A stretch of 64,000 bases of DNA from Ctenosaura bakeri (Eukaryota; Chordata; Lepidosauria; Squamata; Iguanidae), in assembly GCA_948474755.1 (NCBI GenBank), contig CAOLHI010000248.1, positions 682,001 through 746,000 of the forward strand, in the 5' to 3' direction. The position numbers and the translations under genes were made by a program. The notes under the pieces were generated by a model. The model made no database searches, had not been told where the DNA came from, and was given only the letters and a program-made list of their open reading frames with translations. Of this stretch, positions 45,228-57,955 are shown piece by piece (within the stretch, counting starts at the first letter, position 1; each line of letters begins with the position of its first letter).

Positions 45228-45335
45228 GTAGAATCATAGTCAGCAGGGCCAGAAAACCGTCTATTTAAGTTCCTAGCGTAAGTCAGGGTCATCTATGATC
45301 CCAGCTCCCAGCATCAATTTCCATCAGACTGATTT
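45228..45335 (-). repeat. Old CR1-like 3' end fragment
   Basis: It starts AGAATCATAGTCAGCAGGGC, resembling the CR1 3' end in reverse. Only about 100 bases remain. Confidence 0.4.
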
Positions 45336-45339
45336 ATGT

Positions 45340-47040
45340 AGTCCAGACTGGGCTGTGTAGCTATGATACTGATGATGCTTGTAGAGCCTTAGGTAATTTT
45401 AGGTAGCAATTTAAACCATAGAAAATTAATGTGTGCTAAATACCTAACTGTGAAAACATGCTTCCTGGGAACTAACAGTCAAACCAAGGCATACTTTTAC
45501 AAAGTGTCATGTTCGTTATAGATTGGACATCAGATGGTGAAGTGAATGAGGTTGTTGGTAATAATATTTCTGATTATTTGTGCAGGATCACACAGTATTA
45601 CATGGAGAAAGGGAATGAAATTTGGACTCTTCATGTAGCTTCCTAAAATTCTTAACATCATGCCAGGCAGATTTTCTTCTAACATTTCTGAAGTTATGTA
45701 TGGCAACTAAAATGCTTGCTTGATAAGATGTTTCCCAAGGCAGTCATGTATGTGTGGCATGTGTAACACTCTCCTGTCATCTCCACCTGAGTTAGTATAA
45801 ATGATAACTGGTAGGGAACAAAGCAAAATGAAATTAAACTAACAGCTTGATCTTGTTTATGTTAGATGAAGGCAGTTCCATTGGTTTTATTGATATTTGC
45901 TTCCTATTAAGTGGTTCATGTGTTTTGAGTCTTAATTAGACTTCCTTTGTGAGAGGCAAATGTAGGTTAGTTTAGTGCAGACCAGCTACTTTTATTAATA
46001 GAATATAGCAGTCTTCCCTACATAGTACTTTTTAGATGTTTGGACCGCCATTTCGCTCATTCTCTACCATTGTGGCTATTGCCTGTGTCAGGAAGAGATA
46101 ATGAGAGTTTTAGCAGAGAAAATTTGGCTTGTTGGGTCCAACACTCTGAATTGGGGGAGTTTGGAATAGATTTTTAGAACCAATAACCCCTAAGCCTGCT
46201 GTCTCGATAACACGATGGAAAAGTTGGGCGTAGAGTTATGTATTCTATTTACTTCTAGGAAGTGTGGATCCTAAATGGCAATTAGAGGAGCTCCATTTTG
46301 TCCCTGAACATTATGAATGACAAAGTGGAGACACAGATGGACTTTGGAGGAAGGAATTTCTTTTACCTCTTGTCCATGTGTGTGTGTATGTACCTTCAAG
46401 TTGCCTTAGAGTCTAGACACTGCGTATTTTTCATTTGGAAGCAGATTAGTATTGCTGTTAATCTTGGTGGAGGGAGGAAATGACAAAGGTAAACAATAGT
46501 GTTTCCCCCTGGTCTTGGTAGTATTAGCCATGCAAATGAATTCTTAACATTACATCTGAAAATGTGAAAACAGATACTTGGTATAAAGCGCTGGTAGAGC
46601 AAGCAGTGTTAGAGGGAAGTGATAGATGCTGATAGCTCTGTTATCACAGAGATGGGAGAAAAACTACTTAAGTAATTAATTAGGGGTACTGAGAAGTCTC
46701 GATCTCTGTGGCAACAGTCATTACAAATGCACACAGATAATCCAACAAGCACAAATACAGGATAAATATTACCCAGCAGACTGTCAGGCTGCCTTGGCAC
46801 TGTTAGCTACAGATGCAAATAGAGCTGACATAGTATCCTTTCAATCTTCTTCCCTTGTCACTAGCATCTATTCTGGGTATATGGAGGCTGGTACATGTGT
46901 TCCTCAGTGTTTGTTAGTTAAGGAGCTCATGCTGTTATGCTGGATTCTCTGTAATGGGAGAGATTCCTCAAAAGACTGAGCAACCACATTTACCCTTGAA
47001 ATGCAATTGGAAACTGAACAGTTTGTCCCCACAAGTCTCA
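45340..47040. other. Intronic sequence, nothing firm
   Basis: A possible SINE 3' scrap (CCTTCAAGTTGCCTTAGAG at 46391) is too short to call. Confidence 0.4.
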
Positions 47041-47041
47041 T

Positions 47042-47428
47042 GCCTTCAAGTCACTAGGTGACATCTGGTGACCCCATGAATGTCATATGGATTTCTTAGG
47101 CAAGGAGTACACAGGGCCTTTCCACACTACACTGTTACAGTGCTGTTATTCCACTTTCAACATCCTACGGAATCCTGGGGTTTGCAGTTTAGGGAAGTCT
47201 GTCCCAGAGAGCTCTTTGGCCTTAGGAAACTACAAACCGCAGAATTCCACAGGATGTTGAAAGTGGAATAATAGTACTATAGCAGCGTAGTGCAGAAAGG
47301 CCCTCAGAGGTGCTTTTCTTCCTCTGAAGTAAAGCCTACAAAGCACCTGGTCTTTGTTGGCATCCTCCCATCTAAGTACTTACCACAAATGACCCTGCGT
47401 AGCTTCTAAGATCACACAAGATCTGTTG
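47042..47428 (-). mobile_element. 5S rRNA-derived SINE (minus strand), split by a MITE
   Basis: The plus strand shows the 3' end first (GCCTTCAAGTCACTAGGTGA, GGATTTCTTAGGCAAGGAGT). A MITE follows, then CTCAGAGGTGCTTTTCTTCC and the reversed 5S promoter region (CATCCTCCCATCTAAGTACT at 47361-47380, then GACCCTGCGTAGCTTCTAAG). Order and content match the copy at 36355-36562. Confidence 0.8.
47114..47303. mobile_element. Palindromic MITE copy 3 inside a 5S SINE
   Basis: The ends are GGGCCTTTCCACACTACACT and the inverted GTAGTGCAGAAAGGCCC, with the shared CACTTTCAACATCC and GAATCCTGGGGTTTGCAG core. The right flank is TCA; the left is ACA where uninterrupted SINEs have the equivalent of TCA, so a TCA duplication with one later change is likely. 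Confidence 0.8.
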
Positions 47429-47439
47429 CGTTGAGCATA

Positions 47440-48750
47440 TTTAGGCTCCCCACAAGTCTTTACCCTCTTGTAAAACCAACAGTATGCAAACAATTGTTCC
47501 TGGCCAATCAGGAATGTGCCACAAATCTGGGGAATGTTATGTGTGAGCAGCATGTGGCTCATTCTCACCAGAGCCACATTTTCAGTATTGTAGACCATGA
47601 ATCTTTTAAGTGTCAACCAATGATTTGTTTGGTTTACATGTAATTGTGGCACTACCATTGTACTCTAGAGGGCTGCATGTAATTTTGGCATTACACCATT
47701 AACAGCAATAATAATAAATCATCTGACTCAAACTGAACCCTGATTTATAGCTGAGTTCGGGCTATGTCGGACTATAAAGGTGGGTCACAGCAGACCTCAG
47801 GTGGGTCACAGCAGAGGGAAAACTCACCATTTTCTTTCAGGTTCTTTTAAAATAAATCAAAGAGAAAGGAAAGGCAGAAATATGGAGGGCTTCAAAGAGA
47901 CAGAAAAGCACAAGGACAAAAAAAGTACTAAAAAGAAAAGTGGTTGCCATATAACACACTGGTCTATAGGTGGGCCCAGACAGAAGAAAAACTTGATGAC
48001 CCTTTCTGGAATGAAACTAGAGAATTACAATATTCTGGAGGGCCTGATTCATCTGAGTCCTAGCAAAACTAGGCACAAGAGTACACTGATGTAGAGCCCA
48101 GTGACTGATGATACAAAATACAGCATTGTTCATTACAAGTAGATGGTATACGGACACAGTATCAGAAATGAAAATAAAGAAAACCCTGTCACATCTATTT
48201 GGTTAAAAACAGATGTAGCTGAGATATATCTGGTTTCTGGGAATATACAGGATGTCTTATCCTCCTGGGCCACTAGATTTCATAGATGAGCAGCTGGCTC
48301 TCCTCATTCTAGGATTGAGACACAGAAATATCCCAGCAGGAAAGATCTTTATATATATCTCACCGGAGTTCACTTTGTACAATCTACAGTGAAGCACACA
48401 GGTTAGGAGGGGAAGACATCAAGCCCCCTACCCACCCACCCTGCAATCAAAGGGAAAATATTGTTGCTAGCACAGCTGTGCACCAGCCACAAAGATATTT
48501 AATTTATGCTTTTTCTGTCTGCATGGCTTATCTCAGGAACCTGCAAAAATTACAGGAAACTCAAGCAGAGAAAAAGAGACCTGCTAAACTAACTTCTCTA
48601 GGCCTCTAAGCAGCTTCAGATACACATGCATATACTGCTCTGCGTCACAGGTATGGTAAAAGATGGAATAGAAGCTCAACAACAGCCTTCCATGCCAGGC
48701 TTTCAAAAACACAACACATTACATCAACTTTCAGATTATGTCTGTCTGTC
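47440..48750. other. Intronic sequence, nothing recognised
   Basis: A short AAT repeat at 47708-47718 is the only feature. Confidence 0.4.
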
Positions 48751-48751
48751 T

Positions 48752-48806
48752 TTTCTTCCTTCCTTCCTTCCTTCCTTCCTTCCTTCCTTCCTTCCTTCCT
48801 TCCTTC

Positions 48807-48837
<31 letters not shown>

Positions 48838-48856
48838 TGTTTCTTTTTCTTTCTTT
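48752..48856 (+). repeat. TTCC/TTTC microsatellite
   Basis: About 13 TTCC units (48757-48808) pass into about 8 TTTC units and degenerate T-rich sequence. The open frames of repeated SFLP or KERK residues here are artefacts of the repeat. Confidence 0.9.
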
Positions 48857-48859
48857 TAT

Positions 48860-51800
48860 GTATCAATATAGTGGTAGAGGACATCCTGTGTCTCCAACTC
48901 ACAGCTAGTAAATACAACCTGTGTTCACCCACTGCCACTCAGCATCACTGATGAGGAAGTGAGGAAATATATTTTTCAAGAATAGGCCTTATGCTACTAC
49001 ATGTAGTTGAAACTCTGGACAGCTACCAGATAGACATGCCCTCAGTAAGCTGTTTACACAATAATCAAGGCAAAGATGGCCAGATTGTTGGGTTTTTCTC
49101 CCAACTTTGCGCTATGGATACAGGGACTGGAAACCCACCCTCCGACCTAGCTTCAGCACTGAAGTAACATGTCAGAGTGATGTGTCACTGAGAATGATGT
49201 TCCATAGAGAGTGGATGGATCTGTAGGTTTCAGCAAAGTCTCCCTTCCCCTTATCTGTTACCTTGCTGCACATCTATTGGGGTATGGAATAATTCTGTTC
49301 CTGTGGCATTAACAGGTTAACAGCTTTCATAGCAATATAATCTTTATATATTTGAGAGTACAGGGTAAGAGAAGGGAGCTGCTGAAGTGATGGCAATGGG
49401 CTGCTAATACTAGCAACAGGCTGCTCATCTCCTGGGTTGAGGAGGTAACATACTCATAACACAGTCTCTGGAAAGCTGAAAGAAACCTTGAAGTGATTCT
49501 TGATGCAGCAGCACTGCTGACTGATGTTGGAGTGGAGCAAAGCCAGGCAGAAATGAGACATGGGAAGTAATACTTCCTATTTCTTTTATTTCTCTGGCCT
49601 TGGAGATAAAAGGGCCAGCAGCAGGCCAGGTGGAGTTGAAAGGAGAAGCAGGAATAGAGGGATCTAGGCCTGCCTTCTTATTTCTCCATCAGTTTGCTGG
49701 TAACTCTAACTCAGTGATACTGCTAAAAGATGTACCTGTCTTGAAACAGGATTATCAGCTGCTAGCCAGGTGTGCCCAAAGACTGTATGGAACCCAGGGT
49801 GCTTGTGATGTGTGCGGTTTTTGTTGCTGCTGCCTACAAGGACCAGGCTCTGGTAAGCAATGAGCAGGAAAAAGGACCAATCAGGCACATGAACTGAGTT
49901 AGAGGGAATTTGCTTTGTGGGACCTTGAGAAATTGTCCCAATCCCCCAGGCCCTGCAACAGCTCTGGCACTGTGGATTGAGTGGATGTATTCCGATTTCA
50001 AGGGACAAATTCTATTAGCAACTGAACGTGTTGAAATTAACTACTCTCTACAGTTTATGGACTGAGCTGTAATAATCTGACAAATACGAAGTGCTGCACT
50101 TCATTTTGCACCTGAGGCATCTTTCTTGAGAGCGAATGAGATGGAGACAGGCCCCCGTCATCCCCAGCATACTCTCTTTTTTTCCATTTGGATCTGCAGA
50201 ATTCTTTTCTCTTGGTTTTAGCATCAGGAATGATGTTGAGCTGGCTCCCCCCCCCTTCTGTTCCTGTTAACACATTCATGGACAGAATTATTGTTTTCAC
50301 AGAGTACTTTCTTTTCTTAGAGGAAACATAGTATATAAAAAAATTAAATAATAAAAAGCCACCACATCTCACAGTCTTCCGCATGACTCTCTTTGCAAGC
50401 AAAAATTCAAGATACTTGTTGGTTGTGTTAAATGACAGCTGAGCTGCAAAGAATGCTAAGCTGTGCACCCAGTACACAAACTGTGCACTGTTGTAGATCC
50501 CTAGGACAGGGTTCACTGAGTGAGACTCCTGTGTAGTGTTGTAATAATGGGAAAGTTTGTGGCTGTAGCTTATAAATGGTTTGTTCTCCTTCCTCTGTCA
50601 CAGAGACATTGCACCACAGTTTGTTGGTGGCTCTTAGTGTTGCACTCTTCCATGTATGCTAGTAGTAGCTGAGCTCTATTATGTCATTCCTCACCAGGGA
50701 TAATGTAAGAGAGTCTGTTGGACCCCAAACATTGACATTTCAGCTAAAAACCAGTTTGAGAAGCCACACACTACTGTTTTAGAACATTAGTGAGTAGTCT
50801 CCATTTCTGTCTTCAGCAGAAAGCCATTGTTTCAGTTTGATGAAAAGTATAGCTCTTCAGCTGCAAGGATAATTGGAAGTACCAATAGGAAACTAGATTT
50901 GCCTTCATTCTATTTCCTGAGCTGATATTGTATATTGTAATGCTTGCCACTAGATCTCCAAGGAACAATGCCCTACTTCCCTTAAAAAAAAAAGGTTTTA
51001 TTTTCTTGGCTCCATGTGCCAACAGTTCTGAGGTGCCTGCTGTTTTGCATTAGAGCACCGTGTCAAGAAAAAGCAACTCCTGGGTTCAAGTGCTACCTAT
51101 TTGCTCTTTTTATCAGATATTTACTTAGGAGGATTTCATTATGCTGAATCTACAGGCTGTGAATAAATTGGCATGCAGCAAATTTATTCCTTTTAGAAGA
51201 GAGACTTCCATGCTGGGTAAAACTATTTAATAAAAAAAGGAGCGTTTATACAAAAAGCAATTACTTTGTCAGTAATTTTTTATGTATTCTCATAGCTGCT
51301 ACTGTAGATACGTTCTATTTGTACTTCAGTATGAGCTTTCTCCCAGTTGTTGCTGTAGAGCTTCCAAGTTGTAAGTTTGAATTTTTTATGTCAACTGTGC
51401 TTCAGAATTGAACAACTGACTTTGAAAATGGATTACAAGGTACATGTCGGCAAATTGACTGTAACCCCATGGTATGCACGGTCACTAATTGCAGTGGTCC
51501 ATTTTCCTCTGGTAGATCCCTAGCCTAGCCTGAAGCTGTTTAACAATCATTTGGAGGTTCAGAGAGGGAGAAGAGTTTTGGTAGTCCCTTATTTAGCTGC
51601 TAAATGCTATGACCTGTATGAATATGGGGCATTTCTGGACAGAGGCACTGACTGTTTGAGGGGCCAGTGTCAGTGGCAGGCATCATTGGTCTTCTGCCAA
51701 AGCCTATATCTCTGCAAAATGCCCTTGGTCACTCTCTGTTGTACCCACTTTGTCCTGCTGTTTTGGACAAGGTATAAAGCCTGCAAGCACGGACAAGATT

Positions 51801-53600
51801 AAGACGGAGGAACAGTGCTCTTTGCTTCCTTTCTGCATGTGTGTTTTCAGTTTGGCACGGAGGGCAGCAGATTAGTGGACAGTGGGACCTTGGGGAGGAA
51901 GAGGGCACAAAGAAGAGGGCATCTTGCTCAAAGGCTTGCCAAAACCTGGACCCAGTGCAGGAAATGCCTAAATTCAGCAGTTAATACAATTGTTTGTGTA
52001 TTATGTTACCTAGATAAATGCTATGAGGACTTTTTTGTGTGAATCTGTGAAAAAAAAACCCATCAAGTTTCATTCTATCTTACATACAGACACACACACA
52101 CTTGACCAATGTAATCAAGTCTACACCAGAGATAAAATAATGGTGACAGCTAATTATGGAGTACTATGGGAAGGTAGAAAGTGCTAGCAAGATGTACATT
52201 CCAAGATATATCCAAACAAGACTTTAATATTGAGGATGGGGGTGAATAATCTTTTGGAGAACTAATAGGCTTTCTCTAAGCTGGCTAGTCCTTCCAGCAC
52301 TGTATACTAGACCAACCTCCCCTCACCCGCCACATACATGCATATACAGAGAGAGAATACACCCTAGCTTGAGAGCTTTGGGTCTTTATCTGTCCATTAC
52401 CTTAATATAGAGCAGTAGGCTACATGGATGCCACTGACACAGTGAAAAGCCATCCATTACTGCTGATGAGCCTCTGCTTTCGGAGGTGGTCAGGATGTTG
52501 GCTTTGAATGACTACTGTGACTCTGAGCTCTAACATTTCTTTTGTGTAGCTTTAATTACACAACATTTCAGAAGAGGTCACACTTGGATCTGTTTATCTT
52601 ATTTTTGTCATCTTGGCAAAACACTATTAAAATTTTGAGGCAATCCCTCTAGAGTCCTATAGCAGATGTTATCCCTTTATTGTTAACTTGCTTATTCCTT
52701 GCTTCTATTGTGCCCCCTACATTTTCTGTAACTGCATTCCTTCTTCTAAAATGCTTTTCTGCTTACCTCAGAATAATTTATGGCACAATATTTGCTGTCC
52801 TATTTCTGCCTTGCACTGCAGAGCTTCTGTATGATTTGTCCTTTTCTGGTAAGGAATATCTGAGTTGAGAAATACTTATAAAATGCATTATACGATAAAT
52901 ATCCAAATGACAGTGGCTGGAATTCTAGGCACAGTAAGCTTCCTGAAGGAAATGGTGCTTGCTTCTGAGGAAAGATGCACAGGACTGTCTTGCATGTGTG
53001 TTGCACAACAGAATGTATAAGACAACAGTCTCTGTACATACAGGCGGAGCTCAGGTTGTTATTTTTTGCCCCCCAAAGTGGTATATCAGTAATTATATTT
53101 TGCTTTATCACTAACATATGGAAGCATTACTACTTTGTTACTTTTTTGATTAATTCTGAAAAACTTTATAAATAGAACAATAGTCTTAGACCTCTCAAAG
53201 GTATCTCCACAAAACAGTGCTTTTGAATTAAATAGTAAAATTTACTTGTTTGCACAAAAGAAGTACATCAGTATTATCAGGTTTCATGTTATTTTATGAA
53301 AAAACAGCCGTTACTGCTGCATTTCCCCATCCCAAAATAACATGTTACAAGTAACTTTATTACTTGTAGTGTATTAATTTCCAAACATTAAAATAGGCAT
53401 ATAGTCTGATAAGGATTTTTTTTTAAAAACTATTTAAAACATGAAAATAAAATAAAGAATCACTGTGTGTGTGGAGAGGGGTAAAATTACTCACCACTCT
53501 CTCCCTGTGGAATTCAGTTCCATCTCCCTTTCAGACCCTGCCCCATCAGGGACTGAACCCAGTTCTTGAAGGTCAGCCATGTCTGCTGGTCCCTTCAGAA
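48860..53600. other. Long intronic stretch, no repeats recognised
   Basis: I saw no transposon ends, SINE boxes or coding exons. 51050-51420 is repeat-free with balanced composition. Short runs occur at 50249-50256 (C) and 52086-52100 (CA). Confidence 0.4.
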
Positions 53601-53604
53601 AGCC

Positions 53605-53665
53605 AGTGTGGTGTAGTGGTTTGAGCATTAGGCTATGACTCTGGAGGCCAGAAATTGAATCCAGG
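53605..53665 (+). mobile_element. Sauria-type SINE, head only
   Basis: AGCCAGTGTGGTGTAGTGGT and GCATTAGGCTATGACTCTGG form the tRNA-like head. It breaks off after ATTGAATCCAGG into a GGA repeat, so the body and tail are missing. Confidence 0.7.
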
Positions 53666-53718
53666 AGGAGGAGGAGGAGGAGGGGGAGGGGGGAGGACAA
53701 CAACAACAACAGCAACAA
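53664..53718 (+). repeat. GGA tract followed by CAA tract
   Basis: A compound simple repeat of GGAGGAGGA units, then GGGGGAGGGG, then CAACAACAACAG. The CAA part may be the surviving tail of the truncated SINE. Confidence 0.8.
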
Positions 53719-53961
53719 TAGGTCCCTTTTTTCCAGGAGAGGATATAAGCTGTCTCTCTGGGGCAGCAGGCCATGTGAGGCAGCTGGCCCATCACTAGTG
53801 TGGTCATCACTAAAGAGGATGACACCAAAGTGAGTCACTCCTTTGGAGGAGGCATTTTGTGTGGGTGAGGGCCTGCCCCTTGCTCAGTAGGGAGAAGACT
53901 ATTTCTGCTTGCCACATCCGTGTGTATGTGTTTGAATATGTGTTGTTTCTTTTTAAGGACC

Positions 53962-54403
53962 TGTTGTTGTTGTTGTTGTTGTTGTTGTTATGTGCTTTCA
54001 AGTAATTTCCAATTTATGGTGACCCCTGTCATGAGGTTTTCTTAGTAAGATTTCTTCAGAGGAAGTATGCCACTGCCTTCCTCTTATATAGAGAATATCC
54101 ATTTTCCGACATCACTCACCACATTTCCATACTACACTGTTGTAGTGCGCTTATTCCACTTTCAGCCTCCGGTGGAATTCTGGTATTTGTAGTTTCCTGA
54201 GGTCCAAGAGCTCTCTGGCTGAGAATTCTAGAGGTCTCTCCCTAAACTGCAAACCCCAGGATTCCGTAGGAGGTTGAAAGTGGAATAAAAGCACTATACC
54301 ACGTTAGTGCGGAAATGGCCTCAGTGGGTATCCATGGCGGATATGAACCCTGGTCTCCCAGAGTCCTGGTCCAACAACTCAAACCTCTACACCACACTTG
54401 ATC
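53962..54403 (-). mobile_element. Sauria-type SINE (minus strand), split by a MITE
   Basis: The tail is a GTT run (53965-53989), then GTGCTTTCAAGTAATTTCC, the body to CATCACTCA at 54118. After the MITE come CAGTGGGTATCCATGG and the head CCAGAGTCCTGGTCCAACAA. Joining the two halves at the TCA duplication restores the usual CAC(C/T)CAGTGGGT junction of uninterrupted SINEs. Confidence 0.85.
54119..54320. mobile_element. Palindromic MITE copy 4 inside a SINE (TCA duplication)
   Basis: The 202-bp element has the family core (TTATTCCACTTTCAGCCTCC and its inverse) and ends ACATTTCCATACTACAC and GTTAGTGCGGAAATGGCC. TCA flanks both sides (54116-54118, 54321-54323). The centre contains the GAGCTCTCTGGC box also present in copy 3. 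Confidence 0.82.
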
Positions 54404-54409
54404 TTTTTG

Positions 54410-54680
54410 ATCCTGGACTGCTTGTAATAAAGAAGTTTGTTTCTCACAGAGCAGGTGAGAGGAAATAAACCAAGGAGCAGCCATTGCATCTGTCACAGAG
54501 AGATGAAGATGTGTACTGAAGAGATAGTTTTATCGCTGTGAAAAAAGGGAAAACTACGGCGTGTTGGTTGCCTCTGAACTGTTGCACAGTTTTAATAGTC
54601 TGAATAGTCTTGGCGAAATGTTCTTCTGGGCTGAAAATGGTGCTGCTAAATGCTAGGTTGGTAAATTGAGAAACAGCAAC
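54410..54680. other. Intronic gap, nothing recognised
   Basis: No feature seen between the SINE and the CR1 end. Confidence 0.4.
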
Positions 54681-54681
54681 T

Positions 54682-54812
54682 CAACTTCTTTGGAGGTTTT
54701 TAAGTGGAGACTGGATGGCCATCTGTCGGGAGTGCTTTGATGTGGGTTCTTGCATGGCAGGGGACTGGACTGGATGGCTATTGTGGTCTCTTCCAATTCT
54801 GTGATTCTAGGA
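54682..54812 (+). repeat. CR1 LINE 3' end
   Basis: TTTGGAGGTTTTTAAGTGGA through TGGTCTCTTCCAATTCTGTG and ATTCTAGG is the last 130 bases of a CR1 copy like those at 37.5 and 58.7 kb. Confidence 0.8.
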
Positions 54813-56221
54813 TTTGATTTCTGGATGGAGCCTGCTATCCTGCCTCCTATAAAAGAGACCTGGATGGATCTCTTTTATCTCTACCAGTCTTTTCTGCCTG
54901 GGTTCTTTGTGTAGCAGCAGGTGAGACCTATGGGGTGGAGAGACAAAGTTGTAATATTCTGTAATAATTCCAGATGTCCCATCACTAGATGTCCCATCCC
55001 ACAATCTGTTGTATCAAAGTGTGTGTTTGAAGGTGGCTGCTTTGTACAAAGAAGTATTCTGTTGATGTACTCCCCATCTTGCTTCTCAATAGTTGGGTTG
55101 TCTTGTGGTTGGTGTGGGGGTTCCCTCATCTTACGGTACTGTAACGTACATACTAAGATTACTTTGTCAGATGCAACTCAGGACTTCATGACTACCATGA
55201 TACACATGGGTCTATCTCAAGTGGTTTCTGGCTCCACTTATGCTGTAGACCACACTGTGGACTAGGTTTCTGTGCTGGGTAGGATAATGGTGATTTGAAT
55301 GTGGTCAGATCACTACCTGGTGAGGGTAGTGGAACTCAAAGCCTCTGGAACTCAAAGCCTCTGCATGGAGGGGGAATTGATTAAGATGGTCTTTTCCAAG
55401 AAGGTATGAATCTGAATATTTTTTGGCAGATCTTGGAGAATGTTCTCTTGTCTTGGAACATGATTCTTTTGAGTCCCTGGTTGATCTCTGAACAGAGAAA
55501 TGGGCAGGGAAGTAGACACAATTGCTCCTAAGTATCCCTGCACATGGGGTGGAGGAAACCAACCTGTTTTATTAAGGAGCTGGTAGAGATGAGACAAGTG
55601 GAGCAGTGACTAGAGTGGAAAATATAGAGCAGGTCTGAGTGAACACAGGCTAGATTGTGTCTGCACAGAGTTGTCCAGTGGAACTGTCTTTAATGGCAAA
55701 AGGCTTTCATTGTTCTTCTCCAGAAGAGTACATACACCACTTGATTCTCTGCTGTGAAGAATTTGTATGTGATTTTGTAACTGTTACAGATCTAATGGAT
55801 GTAACTTTGCCTTCTATTTGTCCCATGTTTTTGGTTACATTTTAATTAGTGCAGCCTAAGAATGTGAAAAGGGGCCTTGGAGAAGTGAGGAGTAGGACAC
55901 ACATGTTAGATGCATGCTCTTCCTTTAAAATAAGTGAATAGGTGAGGGGAATGACAAATGCCTTTTTACAACAAGATAGGTTTGGCCCTGGCTAAAATAA
56001 GCATTGATCAGCCCTCTCCTGAATCCCACCATACTAGATAATTACTCTCCAGTCTTCAGTATCCCATTTTGAGGGCGTTATTACATGACTTTGTTCCTCT
56101 TTTGTTGTTGTCCCAGTGGGAGATCATTTGGAAAGCATTTCTTTTACAAAGGAGGTCATTAACTGATCAAAGTCCCTTTATCAGCATACCCTTAACTATT
56201 GCTGCTGCCCAGTAGCACTTT

Positions 56222-56290
56222 GACTCATTCATAGGGTCACCATAAGATGAAGGCAACTTGATGGCAAATAACTACAACAATTAATATTTT
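56222..56290 (+). repeat. SINE 3' end scrap inside L2
   Basis: CATAGGGTCACCATAAGATG and GGCAACTTGATGGCAAATAA with a CTACAACAA end resemble the shared 3' end of Sauria and 5S SINEs. Confidence 0.55.
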
Positions 56291-56697
56291 AATATTTTAG
56301 TAATTAATAAATAAATAAGTAACACACACTACATGGAGCTGCCTTTGAAAAATGTTTGGAAGCTTCCTTGGGTACAAAATGCAGTGGGTAGAGTGTTGAC
56401 CTGGGTTGGTTATAGAGAAGATATTGTTAGAACAATCTCACTTCTTACTAGTCTGTTTCTGGGCACTTTTCATAGTGCTAATGACAGTCTATAAAGCCCT
56501 GTATGGTTTGGGTCCAACCTATCTGAAGATTTAATATTCCTGATTAAGGGCTTTTATCAGTCCCATCATGAGCACGATTCATGATGAGAGACAAGAGGTA
56601 ATTTTTGGTGGTTGTTCACAGATGTGGCACTCTCTCCCGCAGAAGGCTGGACTGGACCCCTCTTCTTCCTCCAACAGCCCTCTTTCAGCTTTTCCCC

Positions 56698-56698
56698 T

Positions 56699-56742
<44 letters not shown>

Positions 56743-56752
56743 TTCTTTCTTA
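56698..56752 (+). repeat. TTTC microsatellite
   Basis: About 11 TTTC units followed by a TTTTC-shifted end. The FLSFFLSF frames are artefacts. Confidence 0.9.
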
Positions 56753-57454
56753 AAAGAAAGGTGCTTTAGTTTTCCCTCATTTGCTATGCTTTAAATGCTT
56801 GGGACCACAGAAACAGCCCAGTGGGCAGCACTCTGCCCACCCCCTGTTGTATGCCACTCATTTTGTTAGCTATTTCTGTGGTTATCCTTGATTCCTGGTC
56901 TAGGTTTAAATTTCACCTCTTTTACTACTTCTTTATGTTCTCATTTCTCTTTGGCAGGATTCCCCATTCTAGTTGTTGTTGTTATGTACATGGCAAAGAC
57001 CATTGCTGGATCTAAAACACTCAAGAGGTTTAGTTCTCTGAGAGCTATGGCTGGTCTAACATATAAATCAGTACATTGATCACTGTTACATTATCTTGAG
57101 GTATTTTACACGCATTGTTTCCATTTAATAATTTCTCTTTTTAATTTGGTATGACTGTGAAAGGCATAATTTTTACCTTAATTCTTTTTTGTATTGATCC
57201 AATTATTATACATCAATAATGTGCAATGATCAGTACTTTTTTCTTTGTGGTTCTCTTGGCTGTGAGGGTGTTTTAATTTCTGTAAAAGAGCACAATCACA
57301 TCAAAACATACAGGCACAGGAACATTTCTGCATTAGTTATATATCTTGATTCTAAGACTGGTTTTATATGTCATTGTTCCAAGTAATCCATATAAAACCT
57401 CTGTGTTGTTTACTGATGTGCTGTGGGACCTCTTAGTTAAAGTAACAACAGTCA

Positions 57455-57955
57455 GAGAAAGAATCCTGGTGGATCAGACCAAAGGCTCATTTTATCCAGC
57501 ATTCTGTTTACAAAGCAACCAGTCAGCCAGCTGCCTATGGGAAACCCACAGGCAGGACATGAGTCCAATGGCACTGCATGTCCTGCTCGTGCGCTCCAGT
57601 TACTGGCATTGAAAATCATACTGTCTTTGATATCAGGGGAAGATATAGCCTTCACAACTAGCAGTCCTATTCTCCATGAATTTTTCCAATTTCCTTTCAA
57701 ACTATCCAAGTTGACAACCTTCACTACATATTGTGGTAGCAAATTCCACAATTTAATTGTGGAGCTGCGTGAAGAAATGCTTACTTTCATCTGTCATGAG
57801 CCCCACACCATTCAGCCTCACTGGATAACTCCAGGTCCAAGCATTTCAGGAAAGGCAGATATTTTTCTCCATGTCAACTTTCTCCATGCTGTGCATAATG
57901 TTATATACCTATATCATACTTCTGCTTACTTACCTTTTTTCCTAGCAAAACTGAC
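57455..57955 (+). repeat. Old sauropsid interspersed repeat, family not assigned
   Basis: CCTGGTGGATCAGACCAAAG, GGGAAACCCACAGGCAGGAC, TCCATGAATTTTTCCAATTTC (in part) and ATTCCACAATTTAATTGTGG occur in the same order as in a repeat frequent across reptile and bird genomes. Both overlapping open frames here are remnants or accidental. Confidence 0.5.

Larger units (their letters stand above)
55145..56752 (+). pseudogene. Degraded L2-type LINE with inserted SINE scrap and microsatellite
   Basis: The C-terminal part of the endonuclease is seen first (ACCATGATACACATGGGTCT and GGTCAGATCACTACCTGGTG, about 55190-55325). Linker sequence parallel to the copy at 27100-27900 follows up to about 56050. 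About 270 bases of unrelated sequence with a SINE tail come next. The C-terminal domain resumes at 56330 (GGAGCTGCCTTTGAAAAATG) and runs to about 56690, with CTCTCCCGCAGAAGGCTGGA near the end. The RT core is missing. Stops and frameshifts are everywhere. Confidence 0.65.

Noticed and set aside
48645..48938. A Lys/Glu/Arg-rich protein of about 97 codons
   Set aside because: It is the translation of a TTCC/TTTC microsatellite.
53810..54001. Asn-repeat protein frame
   Set aside because: It is the GTT tail of a minus-strand SINE read in one frame.
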